The notes beneath the pieces were generated by a model that made no database searches, had not been told where the DNA came from, and saw only the letters and a list, made by a program, of their open reading frames with translations. Position numbers and translations under genes: made by a program. Shown here in pieces: positions 48,101 through 60,112 of a stretch of 64,000 nucleotides of DNA (positions are counted from its first letter, which is position 1; the number at the start of each line of letters is the position of its first letter). The stretch is taken from contig JAODUP010000841.1 in the NCBI GenBank assembly GCA_025642065.1, positions 107,434-171,433 of the forward strand, read 5' to 3'. The stretch comes from Paralvinella palmiformis. Lineage: Eukaryota; Annelida; Polychaeta; Terebellida; Alvinellidae.

Positions 48101-49700
48101 AAACCAGTTAAACAATTCCAACTACAGTACAAAGCCATTTAATGTTCACATTTCAAGGATGGTTGGTTAGCACCTGTATTGCAGCCATATTCTACAGTCC
48201 TAAAACTGGCTATTTAATGCATTGTTACTAACAACACCTCCATCAGCTTATATTGAAAAATTATTTTAACAATGTGTGTGTTGTGTGTGTATGTTTCAGT
48301 GAATAAAATTATAATTCTGCTTGCTCCTGTTTATATATTCCAGTATTCTTTTTCCATTCAATTTTGTACCAGAACCCTTAATTCCTACCTTGATCTCTAA
48401 TGGTCACAATACAACAGTCTTGGTAATGACCATAATACAACCACTGTACTATACATTATTGTAATAATCCCTAGTTATAGTACAGGCACTGAGACCTACT
48501 GGTAAATACAAGCAGGGTGTTGAGATACTGTGCTGTCTAGACACCTACCGTATATATTCGCATACGAGTTGATTTTTTGGGTAGTGAAAAGGGAGTTCCC
48601 AAAAGCACCTCAACTTATATGTGTGTCATATTTTGGGTAGTGAAAAGGGAGTTCCCAAAAGCACCTCAACTTATATGTGTGTCATATTTCCTACCAGCTG
48701 AAGTAAAGATGTTTTCAGCCATCGTTGATACACAGCACTATAGGATTCAACCCAATAAGAGCCAATTATTATTCAATAAATAACAAATAATTTCCACCAA
48801 ACTATTATTTGGAAGTCAACAAACATGCAGGTCTTTACGTAATAGTACTTTATAGTTATGCTCTGTTACCTACCAGTACCTCCAGATGTGCTGTGAAACA
48901 ATGAATTAATAACACTTGCCTTATTGAAGTTACAATCAGGCATGTTTGTATGAGCCATAGATGGAACAAAATCGCCACATCTCTGCCTACTAGTCTTATT
49001 CAATAAATTAAGATTCATTTTCACGGAACTGTTATTTGGATCTCACAAACATGTCAGTCTTTATGCAATAATAATTGATAGTCACACGCTGTTAACTATC
49101 AGTACCTCCAGATGATTAGCGATAACATAGAAATCACTGTTGACACTGCAAACCTTGTTCACCACTTGCTGTGAAACAATTAATTAATAACATTTGCCAG
49201 TTGAAGGGAGTCTACAATCAGGTGTGTTTGGTGTGACAAATTTGTATATTTATATTAGTTATAACACCAAAGAGAAATCTGTGTGTGTGTGTGTCGCTGC
49301 CGGTGAAAAAATTGATATTAATATTAATAATATATTTACGAGGAACTTGTTGACACCATGAGTTTTAAATAACTGGGTTAACTTTTTCTCAAATGATGAC
49401 AATGATTCGGATTTTGAGGAATTTTAAGCCAATACTTGACCTCGACCTATACGGTGAGCATATGCCCGAGGAGAGAATTACAGGGTCGAAAATTTACCTT
49501 ACTTATCTGCCGGGTGGACTTATTATACACAGGTATATACTATGGTACATGAAACTGACTGACTATAGTCAGTAATGGCCCACAATGTGATGTATATCAG
49601 AATAATTACAAAACTTATCTTGTGTAACAGCTGTAGGTACCAGCATAATGTATTTATGTGGGTTGCATTTACATTTTAGCCAAAGATAGCAAGTATTGTA

Positions 49701-49789
<89 letters not shown>

Positions 49790-52700
49790 TTCTATCTGGT
49801 AGAGTGGTTGGGGCTAATTGGGACTATGTCTGAACGGTCTTTCATCTTTCACCTGGCCTTATTACCTCTCGAGGTCGCTTGGCCCATTTAGTCTACCTTG
49901 TACATAAAAGCAATCATAAAGCAGCAACATTTACATTTATGATGTAAAATTTATTTGAAAATATACTACCAAATTAATTATCTTATTTGTCCGACATAAC
50001 AAGTATCTCATTATCCAGAACATACAGCTATTCCAAAACAAAACAGTTCTTAAATGCGTAGAAATTATAATAAACATTCACTTTTGCTAATTTATCCTAT
50101 TCTTGATTATCTAATTAGAAGATGCATTACTGATAATGAAATTAATACAAACATATCTTATAAATCCTCTCATAAAACATTGTTTTAGAGTTGGTAACTG
50201 TGTCACGTAAACAGTCTATTACCAAATTTAAACTCTCAATTATCACTCAGTACGACTTTGTAGGCCAATAATATCACATTAACAACCCATCCCTCATTTC
50301 TCTACATTATTGTCTACCAATTTAAAATATAAACTTTTCAGTAACATCCTGGTTTCACTATGTTACATGGAGCCAGGTAGACCTTTATCACTTTGGATCC
50401 AAATATATAGCAAACTGGCACAGTGTAGAGATCATTAAGAATCCCCTCATTATGATTCTAAAATAAAGGTGCCGACTTAAATGTATTTCAAACATCCATA
50501 TGCAGGTGTCATCAAATAAGTTCCATATAGTAATCAACCAAAATCTTGTTTAATAATTCTTGCAAATTTCTATTATCTTAAAATAACACCAAAATGAGAT
50601 AAGTGCCGATGTGAAGGCAACATTTAAGTAACAATAAATTCTGACACTATCATATGAGACAGTAATCAGTAAAGGTCCCAAAATGTAATTATATCTTTCA
50701 GATAGTTTTCTAAACTATATACTTCCATGTGCAACTGGTTGATTTAAATAACTATTCTTCATATATATGATTACAAATGACTAAAATAATTATCTCATGT
50801 ATGTCCTGTTATCAAAGTAAATCCACGAAGTGTTAATATTATAAGTAGCAGTAAATGAGTAATACCAACAAATGTATCATACAACTAATTTCAATAAAAC
50901 AGTCGAGAAAGAATGGATTATCTACATGTGGTTGCCTAAGGAGGGTTTTGGTATTATACTGTACTGGACGCTTGTAGAAAAATTGGACAAGGCACCATTC
51001 ATAGCATTTTAAGACAGATGGTTGTACAAGGGAGGTTATTCAATGTATATTAGGTCAGCCTAAAAGATTCTCACCATATATTAAACCAGGATTTAGCTTC
51101 TTGAGATCAATGACCATCTCCTTTACCTTGTTAAGAAAAGAGGCACAACCAATATAACCTGAAAGTAGAAATCATATCACTTATATTAAAAGGTGAAATA
51201 ATAAGGTGTGAAACATAATAGCAACTCACATCCTTCACTAGTACACACACACACACACACACACACATACAAGACTGTTTAACAATTAGATTAACCAAAT
51301 TGGAAAGTCTTGTTTTGAACCAAGTGAGAGTCATCCACCCCACAAATATTTAGCTTAAGACAGTGATCATGTGATGTGATCACCAGATTATAAACATACC
51401 AGTAAGCAGGTGTGTGTAATGACAAAGATCATTAGCTTTTAGTCCACTGTACAGATCTCCCAACACTTCGGCATTTAATATATGACCTTTCCACTCCTGA
51501 TACCCTAGAGTAGATGCAATATGTTATTTTTTTTTAATAAAATACGTGGCATATATGAATATTAAAAATAGTATAACATATACAATTATGAAGTATGCTA
51601 TAACTATAGTTAAATTAATAAACCAAAATATGCTATACATTTTTGACATTTTATTATGTGAAATCCTCTGATTATTAAATACTGGGTTGATAACCAAAAA
51701 GTTAACTACCTAAAATATAACAAAAATTAACATGATTTAATACTAGTAAAATAAATAACTGTAATCATGCTTCTGAAAATACTAAAAACAAAACAAAGAA
51801 CTATATAAGAAATTTCAGTTATTATTTTATTAGAAGCAATGCAATATTTTCTAAATATAGATTGAACTATAAAACATCAGATACAATACTACAACAAATA
51901 AAACTAACTTTACCTGTGTGGTTAGAAAATTGGACAGAATTTATTGTATCAACCTCAAATCCTAAAACCTGGAAAAACAGAAATTCTGTTACTAAATTAT
52001 TTGTACATTTAATGGATGGGGTGACAGTCAACATGCTGCTTAACTATGATACACAAACTACTACTTCGTGTAGTGGCTCAGTAACAGTAAGATGGCGCAT
52101 TATTCCAGAACATAACGCAACTGCATTGTTAAAATTACATCATGAATGACATACAACCATATCAGTTTGAGCCAGAAGGAACCTGACAAGAGGAAGATGA
52201 TTCAAAATGGCTGAGATATTAACACTCAAGAGAAACTATAATCTGCACCAGTATAGAGATCGCTGATGTGAGGTCGGAGCATTTCAGTTTGCTCCTTCCC
52301 GCCTTCAAATCTGGCTTCCGGTTCAGCCGTAATGGCGGCCCTCCAGTAATTTGGATTATTTCCCTATATCTATCATATGAGGTATATTTCGTGATTATTA
52401 TTGTGGAATTTTTGGTTACCGTTCTAAGCATTACATATTTTTTTCATATTTTCTGAGGGTGGACTATCCCTTTAAATTTACCCCAATTCAGTTAAATAGG
52501 AAATCATGTGGAGGTATACTTACAGTTTCTTCTATATCTATCTAAATATTTATTGTCTACGTAACAATCAGAACCATGTGATAGAACATACAACATAAAC
52601 AATCTCAAGATTTCTTGGTAACAAACATTTTATTATATCACATCTACGTCTACTAATCTGGGTACAACTTCTCTTTCCATCGCAGCTAAAAATAGATAAA

Positions 52701-55700
52701 AACTACTGTCCGAGTTAAATGATGACAGTCAGATTCTGGAGAAACTGCTACTTCTCATAAAGAAAGAACCTCTTTCTAAAGACAGCATTGTTATAGATTG
52801 CAGCCATGCAGATGTTATGAATGAGAGATGGCATAATTAACACAGACTTGAATAGAAATGAAATAATTATATTGTTACATAATTTATGTACACAGTAATG
52901 TAAATGAAACAAGAAGGTGTCTACACATATATTATTGATCAAACTTTTTTCAGCACTCTGATGTTACATATTACCATCAACCTTTCAAATAAGTGTATTG
53001 TACTAATATATATATATATATATATATATATAGTATGAATACATGATTTATAAATGATATATATTATATCAATGGGTTATATTTGTAGCAATATTAATTT
53101 TCCATTTAAAAATAAGGTCAATTCTTTATGTATAAAATAGTTCATACATCAAATATCCATTTGATATTAATGTAAGCTTTTTAATTAAATTTACACAATT
53201 GTAATTTTGATACATTTTATATTCAAGATGGCTACTGTCAATGATAAATTAGCATTTAGTAGAGCATTAGAAATATTAGGGTTTTCTAATTAAGTTCTAT
53301 TTCTTTTACAGTAGTCTTTGTGATCCGAACCCACAATTAGAATTACACACCTGAGAATGTTCCTTTTGGGTGAGCACATAATGTGATATTTGATAATAAC
53401 AGCATACAAGTATAATACTGATATTTGGTACTTATAGCGCCAGTATAATAATGATCATTTCCTAGATGATGGCATGACCAGTACATAATTACACAAACAC
53501 TCACATATATACACCATCAGCTGATATAGACACTTCTGGAATAATCATCTAATAATCTTGTGATGTAACAGTGTTAACAACAGAATACACAATCAGGGAA
53601 TTTCTAGTTGAAAAAAGCTAATTCCGATTTAAATTGTTAGATCACAGAAAACAAATATTATTGATAGTTGACACTTGTTTGTAGGTTTGTAAGAAAACAT
53701 GATCAGTCAGTTGAATGGATTTGAGTTATTTGGTCTCAGCGCTGGTCAACTCTGGGATGTATGGCCAAGTGCTAATTCCCTACAGAAATATAACCCACAA
53801 AATCAAGTATGAGCTAGATTTGAACCCATAACCTGAAAGTTTGTAGCACATTACCTTAAAGGTAATGGGAAAAGAAATTTTACATTTGAAGTAAATATAA
53901 CGTAACAAACAATTATTTTATTTCCTATCAGATGCAATACTAATTCTAACCACCAGCTAACTATCATATTTCCATTAAAATGATCACCAAATCCTTAATT
54001 TCCTAACTTTCACGAGCCATTGCTAGTGTGTACTACACTCGCTAGGGGTTATTGTGTGACATCATCTTTGCCAAACATCACGTAGTGCCACGCTTGTTTA
54101 CAAGCGTCTTGACCAGTTGAAAGACAAACTGTCAGATTCCAACAAAAGTTTTGACATTCTGAGGGTTATCAAACCCTACAGCTTTGAACCACAAGCAGAA
54201 AAGGTCACAGATAGTATTAATTATGAGGACTGTGCTGCCAACACCAGGCCCACAACAATAGTTGGATTGGTGTGTATTTGTTTGTGTTGGTATAAGTTTA
54301 ATTGATAAGATAACACACTGGGCCTGAATGTGAGTATTTCCCTCATCATATCGCATAACTTCATTTAAAATAGTTGTATTTGTCTGTACACAGGAGCCCA
54401 GTGAGTGCAAGGGGCTCTCCCATATGTGGCCTATAGCAGTCTATACAGGGATGTGCCACCTTCTGTGTTTTTTAGCCATTTATTCTGTAATTGTTTTGGG
54501 GGGGGGGGGTTTCGGACCAGGTATTGATGGTACTTACATGTCAGATATAATCATTGGTATTTGATGTAGGTTTCTTTGCATAATTGTATGCAACAGGTAA
54601 CACAGGTTAAACAAGGCCACATGGAGTGTTTGGGGTCTTTGTTTGGCAAAGATGACGTCACATTCCAAAGTTTTTGGAAGATTCTCAATTAAAGTTTCGG
54701 CTATGTGAGATGCTATCAAAGCAAGTTTTAAGACCACTGTAACTTTATTTCTAGGAAAAAATAAAATATGTCTCTGAGTGAAATAGATTTTAATATATAA
54801 CACTAACATTTTGACTAATTTGGGAAACCTTTTGCTGTGACCTTTAATTTAAAGGAATAGTTCACCTTCATTTCAAATGTTCAGGACTAATACAAATATA
54901 CTCACACAAATTATACATGATATTAAAATAAGAACAAAATCAACCACATATTATATATTCCATTTCAAGGTGTTGATGAATTGACCATAACTTGTAAGTG
55001 GGAGTTGTCATTTTGAAGCCAGATAGAGAGAGATCAGATGCTACTTAAAGCTGACATCACTTAATACAAGCTGTTTGTATAATCTGGATATAACAAGGTA
55101 AACAGGAATCAGCCAAACATGTAATTTCATAACAAAAGCGTATTTCTGAATCACTTTACAGTACGGTGGGTCCAAACAACGTCATATGTTACAGATATGG
55201 CTAAAGAAACTATACAGTGAAATTCTTTAAGAAGATTGTTTTCTATTCTCATAACACGAAGCATACACCGAACTGTTAGATTTATATAAAGCTGACAGCC
55301 GAACTGTTCGTTTAATCACTGCACCAATGGAAAGCCCTTACATAGGATCAAGGACAGTCTAAACTGGTGGGAGCTTCTACAAAACTAGACATGCATTATT
55401 ATAAAATAAAAACAGAAAATAGATATATAAAACCAAATTGTAAGTATAACATTCTGAATATTGTCAAAATGGATAGGAAGAGGTATACTGGAATGCTGCC
55501 TACTGGCCACTACACCATGTAATGGTCACATTCTGTTATTATGAAATATTTGCAGATAATTCTGACTCCGAGCCTTTTTTTTAAAGCAGTTAACCGAAGT
55601 CCAAAAACAAAAGTGAGCTGTACATAACATTATGTTATGCAAATATAAAATTAAGATCACACATACCTGAAGTGGAAAGGCTGCACTTTTATTGCCGACA

Positions 55701-55756
55701 TAACCAGAAACAACATGGCTTTGGATAGACAGTACTCTACACTCAGTGTCCCCCAT
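44184..55756 (-). CDS. PDXK: Pyridoxal kinase, nine exons, complete 300-residue frame
   Basis: The exons are 55756-55667, 51968-51914, 51504-51400, 51158-51075, 48019-47985, 47395-47310, 45117-44969, 44793-44605 and 44293-44184. They sum to 903 bases and run from ATG to TGA with every junction in phase. The protein has the PfkB/ribokinase fold and phosphorylates pyridoxal, pyridoxine and pyridoxamine with ATP in the cytosol, the salvage route to vitamin B6 coenzyme. Signatures are [20 protein letters not shown] at the start, [20 protein letters not shown] (ATP lid), [12 protein letters not shown], and GTGDLF, whose Asp is the catalytic base. Human PDXK is 312 residues; the difference is mostly a shorter lid loop. 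No damage is seen, so it should be functional. Confidence 0.96.
45675..45893 (-). mobile_element. tRNA-derived SINE, nearly complete
   Basis: The minus strand begins GGTCTAGCGGTAGCGTGCTG (A-box region), then CGTGTTCGAATCCTGG (B box). A body and a tail GGTCGCTCGGCCCATTTAGC follow, then ATCAATCATCATCATC. A 26-base unit with the GGCCCATTTAG core is tandemly duplicated (CCTTTGGAGGTCGC.. and CCTTTGGAGGTCAC..). The same tail occurs at 49786-49926 and 34437-34495, so this is a family in this genome. It is in a PDXK intron. Confidence 0.8.
47186..47214. repeat. (ATC)n trinucleotide run
   Basis: A short ATC/CAT repeat in a PDXK intron, like the tail of the SINE family seen nearby, but without a SINE body beside it. 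Confidence 0.7.
47310..48019 (-). CDS. PDXK: PDXK exons 5-6 (ATP-binding lid)
   Basis: A 35-base exon (48019-47985) carries [12 protein letters not shown]. The next exon (47395-47310) carries [20 protein letters not shown] and TPNQFEAE. The lid between CDPV and YVPE is four residues shorter than in human PDXK and resembles the compact plant or microbial form. The exon border falls exactly at the end of the lid. Confidence 0.94.
48547..49547 (+). mobile_element. Non-autonomous pogo-type element with transposase tail
   Basis: The left end is ACCGTATATATTCGCATACG. The right end, reading in, is ACCATAGTATATACCTGTGT and then ATAATAAGTCCACCCGG. Both belong to the terminal-repeat family at 34562 and 56192. 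Near its right end the plus strand encodes [11 protein letters not shown] and a stop (about 49393-49428), like the acidic tail DSDDDEFLGFE of the 56-kb transposase. The core is otherwise deleted. It lies in PDXK intron 4 (between 48019 and 51075). Confidence 0.65.
48575..48686. repeat. Perfect 56-base tandem duplication
   Basis: Two identical 56-base units (48575-48630 and 48631-48686, beginning TTTTGGGTAGTGAAAAGGGA) sit just inside the left end of the pogo-type element. Identity implies a recent duplication. Confidence 0.9.
49703..49785. repeat. Longest (TA)n array in the window
   Basis: About 80 bases of TA with one phase break near 49751. It lies directly before the SINE copy at 49786. 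Confidence 0.95.
49786..49926 (+). mobile_element. SINE copy (GGCCCATTTAG tail family)
   Basis: The segment CTTATTACCTCTCGAGGTCG, then CTTGGCCCATTTAGTCTACC and TTGTACATAAAAGCAATCAT, aligns with the body and tail of the SINE at 45675-45893. A degenerate head (CTGGTAGAGTGGTTGGGGCT) is visible. Confidence 0.65.
49927..51074 (-). other. PDXK intronic stretch without features
   Basis: AT-rich sequence with no exon, transposon protein or repeat that I recognise. Confidence 0.6.
51075..51968 (-). CDS. PDXK: PDXK exons 2-4
   Basis: The exons are 51968-51914, 51504-51400 and 51158-51075. They encode [18 protein letters not shown], then [20 protein letters not shown], then [20 protein letters not shown]. 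These are the second strand, the TGY.....KG region and the helix before the ATP-binding strand. All phases fit (0/1, 2/1, 2/1). Confidence 0.95.
52140..52480. mobile_element. MITE fragment with GTGGACTATCCCTTTAA end
   Basis: The right end GGGTGGACTATCCCTTTAAA (about 52457-52476) is the terminal type TTAAAGGGATAGTCCACCC seen in many animal MITEs. A second, diverged end of the same type is at 54847. The interior is GC-richer (CTTCCCGCC, CTTCCGGTTC, AATGGCGGCCC). The left end was not found. It is in PDXK intron 1. Confidence 0.45.
53008..53032. repeat. (TA)n microsatellite
   Basis: A TA array in PDXK intron 1. Confidence 0.95.
53740..53880 (-). mobile_element. tRNA-like SINE fragment
   Basis: The minus strand reads GGTAATGTGCTACAAACTTT, then GGTTATGGGTTCAAATCTAG, with a B box GGGTTCAAATC at about 53815-53825. 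It is degenerate and in PDXK intron 1. Confidence 0.5.
54845..55070 (+). mobile_element. MITE end (TTAAAGGAATAGTTCACC)
   Basis: TTAAAGGAATAGTTCACCTT at about 54851 is a diverged copy of the terminal repeat at 52457-52476, in inverse orientation. I could not find its partner end, so the length is a guess. Confidence 0.4.
55667..55756 (-). CDS. PDXK: PDXK exon 1 (start codon, substrate site)
   Basis: Thirty codons from ATG at 55756 to a GTATGT donor. It encodes [20 protein letters not shown], the first strand and substrate-contacting loop of pyridoxal kinases. The start is chosen because [10 protein letters not shown] matches the length of the animal N-terminus. It is followed by the 3.7-kb intron 1. 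Confidence 0.95.
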
Positions 55757-56191
55757 AATATATCACGTCTATAAAGATGAAAAAATTGCATTTAATAAAT
55801 CTAAAAAGCTGTAAAGAACTTTAGGTTTATAAAGTAGAGCTACTTGTAGTTAAAAAGGTGTAAAACAAATAGTATCATTATTGCTATTATTTTAAATGTT
55901 AAATTGTTGCTGGATAACTAGGGTTCTGAGATTTGTGAGTACATCTTTATTCTTTAAAATACATAAAAATGGATGATTCATTCGTTAAATATGTTCTATC
56001 ATTTATAAATTTTAAATTCTTTTTAGTTTAACATGTAGTAAAAATTTTATTGCATGCTATTTTTCTATCATCCTATTTTTATGTATACAGCTTCTAACCT
56101 CCAACATTACATGAATAAATCTCACCTGTAGCTGTGAAGATTTTACTTTTGCAAAAACACTAACTAACTAGAGTTTATGTAATATCTTGAT

Positions 56192-57232
56192 TACCGTATA
56201 TACTCGTATATAGGCCGCACCAAATTTTAGGACCAATAACCCCCGCCCCCAGAATTGAACCCATGTATAAGATGCACTAAAATCAGCAAATTTATTCAAA
56301 ACCCAAAAATTCATCATCATCACTATCTTGAATGAACATCTGTTGTATCTGTTTGTGTGTCATCATGTCATCATATATCTCGTTGCCTTCTTCATCAGAG
56401 TCAGATTTGACATGTTGTTCATCCAACAATACATCATCTTCTGTGCCATCTAAATCATTGCTGATAAAAACTTTTTGAATGATTTTGTAATGATAAAATC
56501 CCAGGCCGTTTTCACCCACTCTGAGATGACTGGTAACAACAGGTGCTTCGGGTTGCCTGCTGCTGTTCATTTGAAAGAACCAGACAACATACAGGCTGAC
56601 CAGAGCTCACAAAGTTTGCACTTGAATGGATGATTGATGGACGCATCAAGTGGCTGTAGAATTGATGTCAGCCCCCCTGATATGACAGCGATATATGTGT
56701 TGAAGCTGCGGGTGGTACGCTGTTTCACTTTGTCAGTGAGATGAGCATGGAATTGGTCCCAGACATTTAGACTTTTGGTGTTTATAAGTTCACTGCCTGG
56801 GCGTCTACCCCAAACTTTATGTAGCCAAATTAACATCCCATCAGTGTCCATCCACCCTTTTGGGTGAACGTAAACGATGACACTAGTTGGAACTTTTCTT
56901 TCAGCATGGTATTTCGTTTGAATATGACCATTGGCGCCAGTTTGGTTCCATCAGCCATACATGCGAGGACTGCAGTGAATTGTTTTTATCATGGCCTGTG
57001 GTACAGATGATAACTGACTTTGAACCTACAGAATCCACAGTTCTATTTAACGGCAAGAAAAAAACACAGGTGTCTCATCCATATTTCCAATCTGGGATAG
57101 CGGATACAAATGTCTTAGTCTCTGGTGTATCACGAAGTGTTGGAAGGAAGTAATATTCTCTTCAAGGTCAGCGGGAAGGCGTTAGCAGATCTTGGCTTTC
57201 TGTTGGAGTACCAGTTTATTACGCCGCATTAA
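56192..57232 (-). mobile_element. Decayed pogo-type DNA transposon with DDE transposase
   Basis: The right end TACCGTATATACTCGTATAT at 56192 belongs to the family at 34562 and 48547. On the minus strand a transposase is readable in broken frames. NMDETPVFF (about 57090-57065) is the first catalytic Asp. IWLHKVWGRRPG follows. GGLTSILQPLDASINHPFKC (about 56673-56612) has the third Asp. An intact 92-codon acidic tail ends DSDDDEFLGFE at 56292. At least three stops or frameshifts are present. The N-terminal DNA-binding part and the other terminal repeat are missing where Ty3/gypsy sequence begins at 57233. Confidence 0.85.
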
Positions 57233-58653
57233 ATGTGTGCACAATCACTTATCACTGGTATGCTTCAACAGTATTGGCCATATAAACATTTGATAACCAT
57301 CCAGGAAGGACTTATCATGCATGAAGCACATATCATTATCCCATCTGCTCTGTGTCTAGATATACTTGACAAAATCCGTCAGGGTCACCAAGGAATCAGT
57401 AAATGCAGGCAAAGGGCAAAACAATCTGTATGGTGGCCTGGACTTTGTAAGCAGCTTGGTGATCTGATAAATAACTATCGTTTGTGTTGTCAAAATAACA
57501 AAAATCCTGTGGAACCACTTGTGCAAAGTGATCTACCAGAGTACCCATGGCAAAGAATTGCTACAGATTTGTTTGAGTACAAACAGAAAAAATACCTGCT
57601 CCTTGTCGATTTATATTCATGCTATATTGAGATAGCACAACTGACTATACTCATTCAACCGATATTATATAACATATGAAGTCAATATTTGCCAGGCTTG
57701 GAATTCCTGTATCCATATACTCAGATAATGGACCTCAATATTCAGCAAATGAGTTTGCTGCATCTGCCAAATTTCATGGTTTCAACCATATCACAAGGAG
57801 TCCTAGTCATTATTCTGGTAATGGTGCTACAGAACGCGCAGTAACAACAATGAAAGATCTTCTAAAGAGTTGTGCTGATCCCTATCTAACATTGTTGAAT
57901 TATCATGCTACACCTCTAGCAAATGGATTCAGCCTAGCTGAAGTTTTGATGTCTCGACGGCTTAGGACCATCGTTATTGAGTCAACGTGAACAATCAGCA
58001 TGTGCTGATCAAAAACATAACTTTGATAGACATCATGCTGCTAGATCGTTACCATGGTTAAATACAGGAGATGAAGTATGGCTTCCAGATCATCACGAAG
58101 CAGGATATGTTGCTGATTCGGTTCACTGTCGATCATATACCGTGAGAACACCGACATGTATATTTTGTTGAAACAGAAGTCAAACAAACAGTCTCCCACA
58201 TGAAGATGTCAATCCACGGATAGAAATGTTTACTTGTACCATCGTACCTGAAACACCAAACTTAACACCGATGATGCTGCCCAAGAAAGATTCACCAAGG
58301 AAAGTGGATGTGAACATACCTAGTCATTGTCCATGTACTAGAAATGGTTGCTCAGTGGACATTCCAGAGATTCACAACGATTTCTGGGTTATATACCATG
58401 TGTGACCTGTGAACTCTTCCATAACATTTTGCGAAAGATTTTGGTTTAATTTATATCATGAACAGTAAAATTATTTAACTGGAGGTGATTTAAATGAAAG
58501 AAGATTATTTACATTATTATCAAAAATTCAAATTAATGATCCTTGAGATTTTCTGATGTACTGTAAATTTATTTCTTCCAATATAAAATTTACCCGTTTT
58601 GAAAATGTTCATTATAGAGTATTGTGTTCTTGTAACATAGCTAAAAGGGGAGA
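57233..58653 (+). mobile_element. Ty3/gypsy retrotransposon integrase region, 5'-truncated
   Basis: Two adjoining frames give the H2C2-type segment (IRQGHQGISKCRQRAKQSVW, with the two Cys in YRLCCQNN), then the core: ATDLFEYKQKKYLLLVDLYS with the first Asp, IYSDNGPQYSANEF with the second (57715-57755), and NGATERAVTTMKDLL with the catalytic Glu (57822-57868). GFSLAEVLMSRRLRT follows. A later frame carries HHAARSLPWLNTGDEVWLPD. A purine tract AAAAGGGGAGA lies at 58643-58653. Protease and RT are absent, so it is 5'-truncated at 57233, where it meets the pogo relic. A stop and a deletion split the core, so it is inactive. Confidence 0.9.
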
Positions 58654-58791
58654 TGTAGAAGTATCATTTGGTATTGATATTAAAAGTTTCTATTCTGTAT
58701 TTTGAATCTGTATGGTTATTAGTGTTGTGATAGTTTCCAGAATAAAGTGTGCATGGTTATCAATTGGATATTATTCTTTTGTGTACATACA
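58654..58791 (+). repeat. Candidate 3' LTR of the Ty3/gypsy element
   Basis: Immediately after the polypurine tract the sequence starts TGTAGAAG, as LTRs do (TG). A plausible end is TACATACA (CA) at 58791, giving about 138 bases. There is no second LTR in the window for comparison. The end lies inside a strong palindrome (58770-58803). Confidence 0.5.
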
Positions 58792-58803
58792 CAAAAGAAT
58801 AAT
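58770..58803. repeat. Perfect 15-base inverted repeat
   Basis: ATTATTCTTTTGTGT (58770-58784) and its exact complement (58789-58803) are separated by ACAT, forming a hairpin at the right border of the gypsy relic. Confidence 0.9.
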
Positions 58804-60109
58804 CAACGAACATCCACGCATAGCATCAACAGAAAACCATTACAATTTGAATGAAATTGAAAATCAATGAATTAATTATATGATGTGAGCCAATGACTAT
58901 TATTTAATATGGATTGTAGAGTTCTTCATTAAAACCCATTCTGGCCAGAGACTCCAAGATATTTTACACTTCAAATATTACACTTCAACTTATATTTATT
59001 AAATTAAAATTTCTTGAATTTTCTAATAACAGTTTTAACACTGAACAAAACTATTTTGTGAAGTATACGATCAGGTATCATATTCATACATAATGAAAAA
59101 TTATAATGTCTTTATATATCTTTAAACCTGTCCATATTTCTACTTCTAGAAGAAAATAAACATTGTATTATGTAAGGATTGTAACTAATAATTTAACAGA
59201 AGTAAATAAGTTTTTTAATAAATGCATCGGAAGGTTAGAGTTAGTGGATAGAAAACCATAGAGAAATGCTTCATTAATCATTGTCAATAACTTTGTACTA
59301 TTGAGATAAATTATTAAAAAAAGTAAGATAACGTTATAGATCTAAGCATAACTGCCTAACTCCTAAGGCTAAGCCTAAGCGAGGCTAAGGCAGTAACTAG
59401 TAAGGTGTTAGTGTTACTGTTACGTGGGCTGCAAAAGATATTACCAAATAGTCTAGATCTTCAAGTTGGCCAATATCACGCTTTTTTCTATGATTGCTTG
59501 TAATCTAATCTCTCAGCTGTTCACCTGTTGTTTAGATATAGAGTCTAATGACCGTACAAGGGTACACCCAATCATCACCGCATTATCACCCAAAACATGT
59601 GACGTACGGTTTGACAGTAAGCCTAATCATGTTACTTTCTCAAACAAACTACTAAGTCTAGATAGACCCTATAACCTCTACTTATAAAAAAAAAACAGAC
59701 AGACATAATAAGAAAATCACCAACTTAAAAAATATATCAATTAAATTAATGTGAATTACGCAGAAGGGTAGATCTAGATCTAAACTTGACTAAAGGTCAT
59801 CTTCACATATTTTGGTATCGTCACACAACCATCCAGTCACGGTGACTCGCAATTGTGTGATTGTGAGAAGAGGGTCAAAAGATTTATTTATAACAGATCA
59901 CTGAGCCATAAATCCGGCCTAATTACATATATCCTGAAATTGACTGATTTGATGATCAGTTATTTATATAATAAATAGAAATACAATATCCAGATCTAAC
60001 TCACCGATATGATCGTCACGCACCGTAACTGTATATGCGTTTATGGCATGTTAAAATTCTGGACTGACATATGTGGGTCTGTATGACTGTTATCGTGGTT
60101 GTTACTGAC
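58804..60109. other. Intergenic stretch without a supportable gene
   Basis: AT-rich DNA. The 73-codon frame at 59466-59687 has no recognisable motif. A short direct repeat of AAGGCTAAGCCTAAGCGAGG type is seen near 59362-59385. Confidence 0.55.
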
Positions 60110-60112
60110 TTA

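Noticed and set aside
49658..49891. Tyr-Ile repeat protein
   Set aside because: It is a translation of the (TA)n array fused to SINE sequence.
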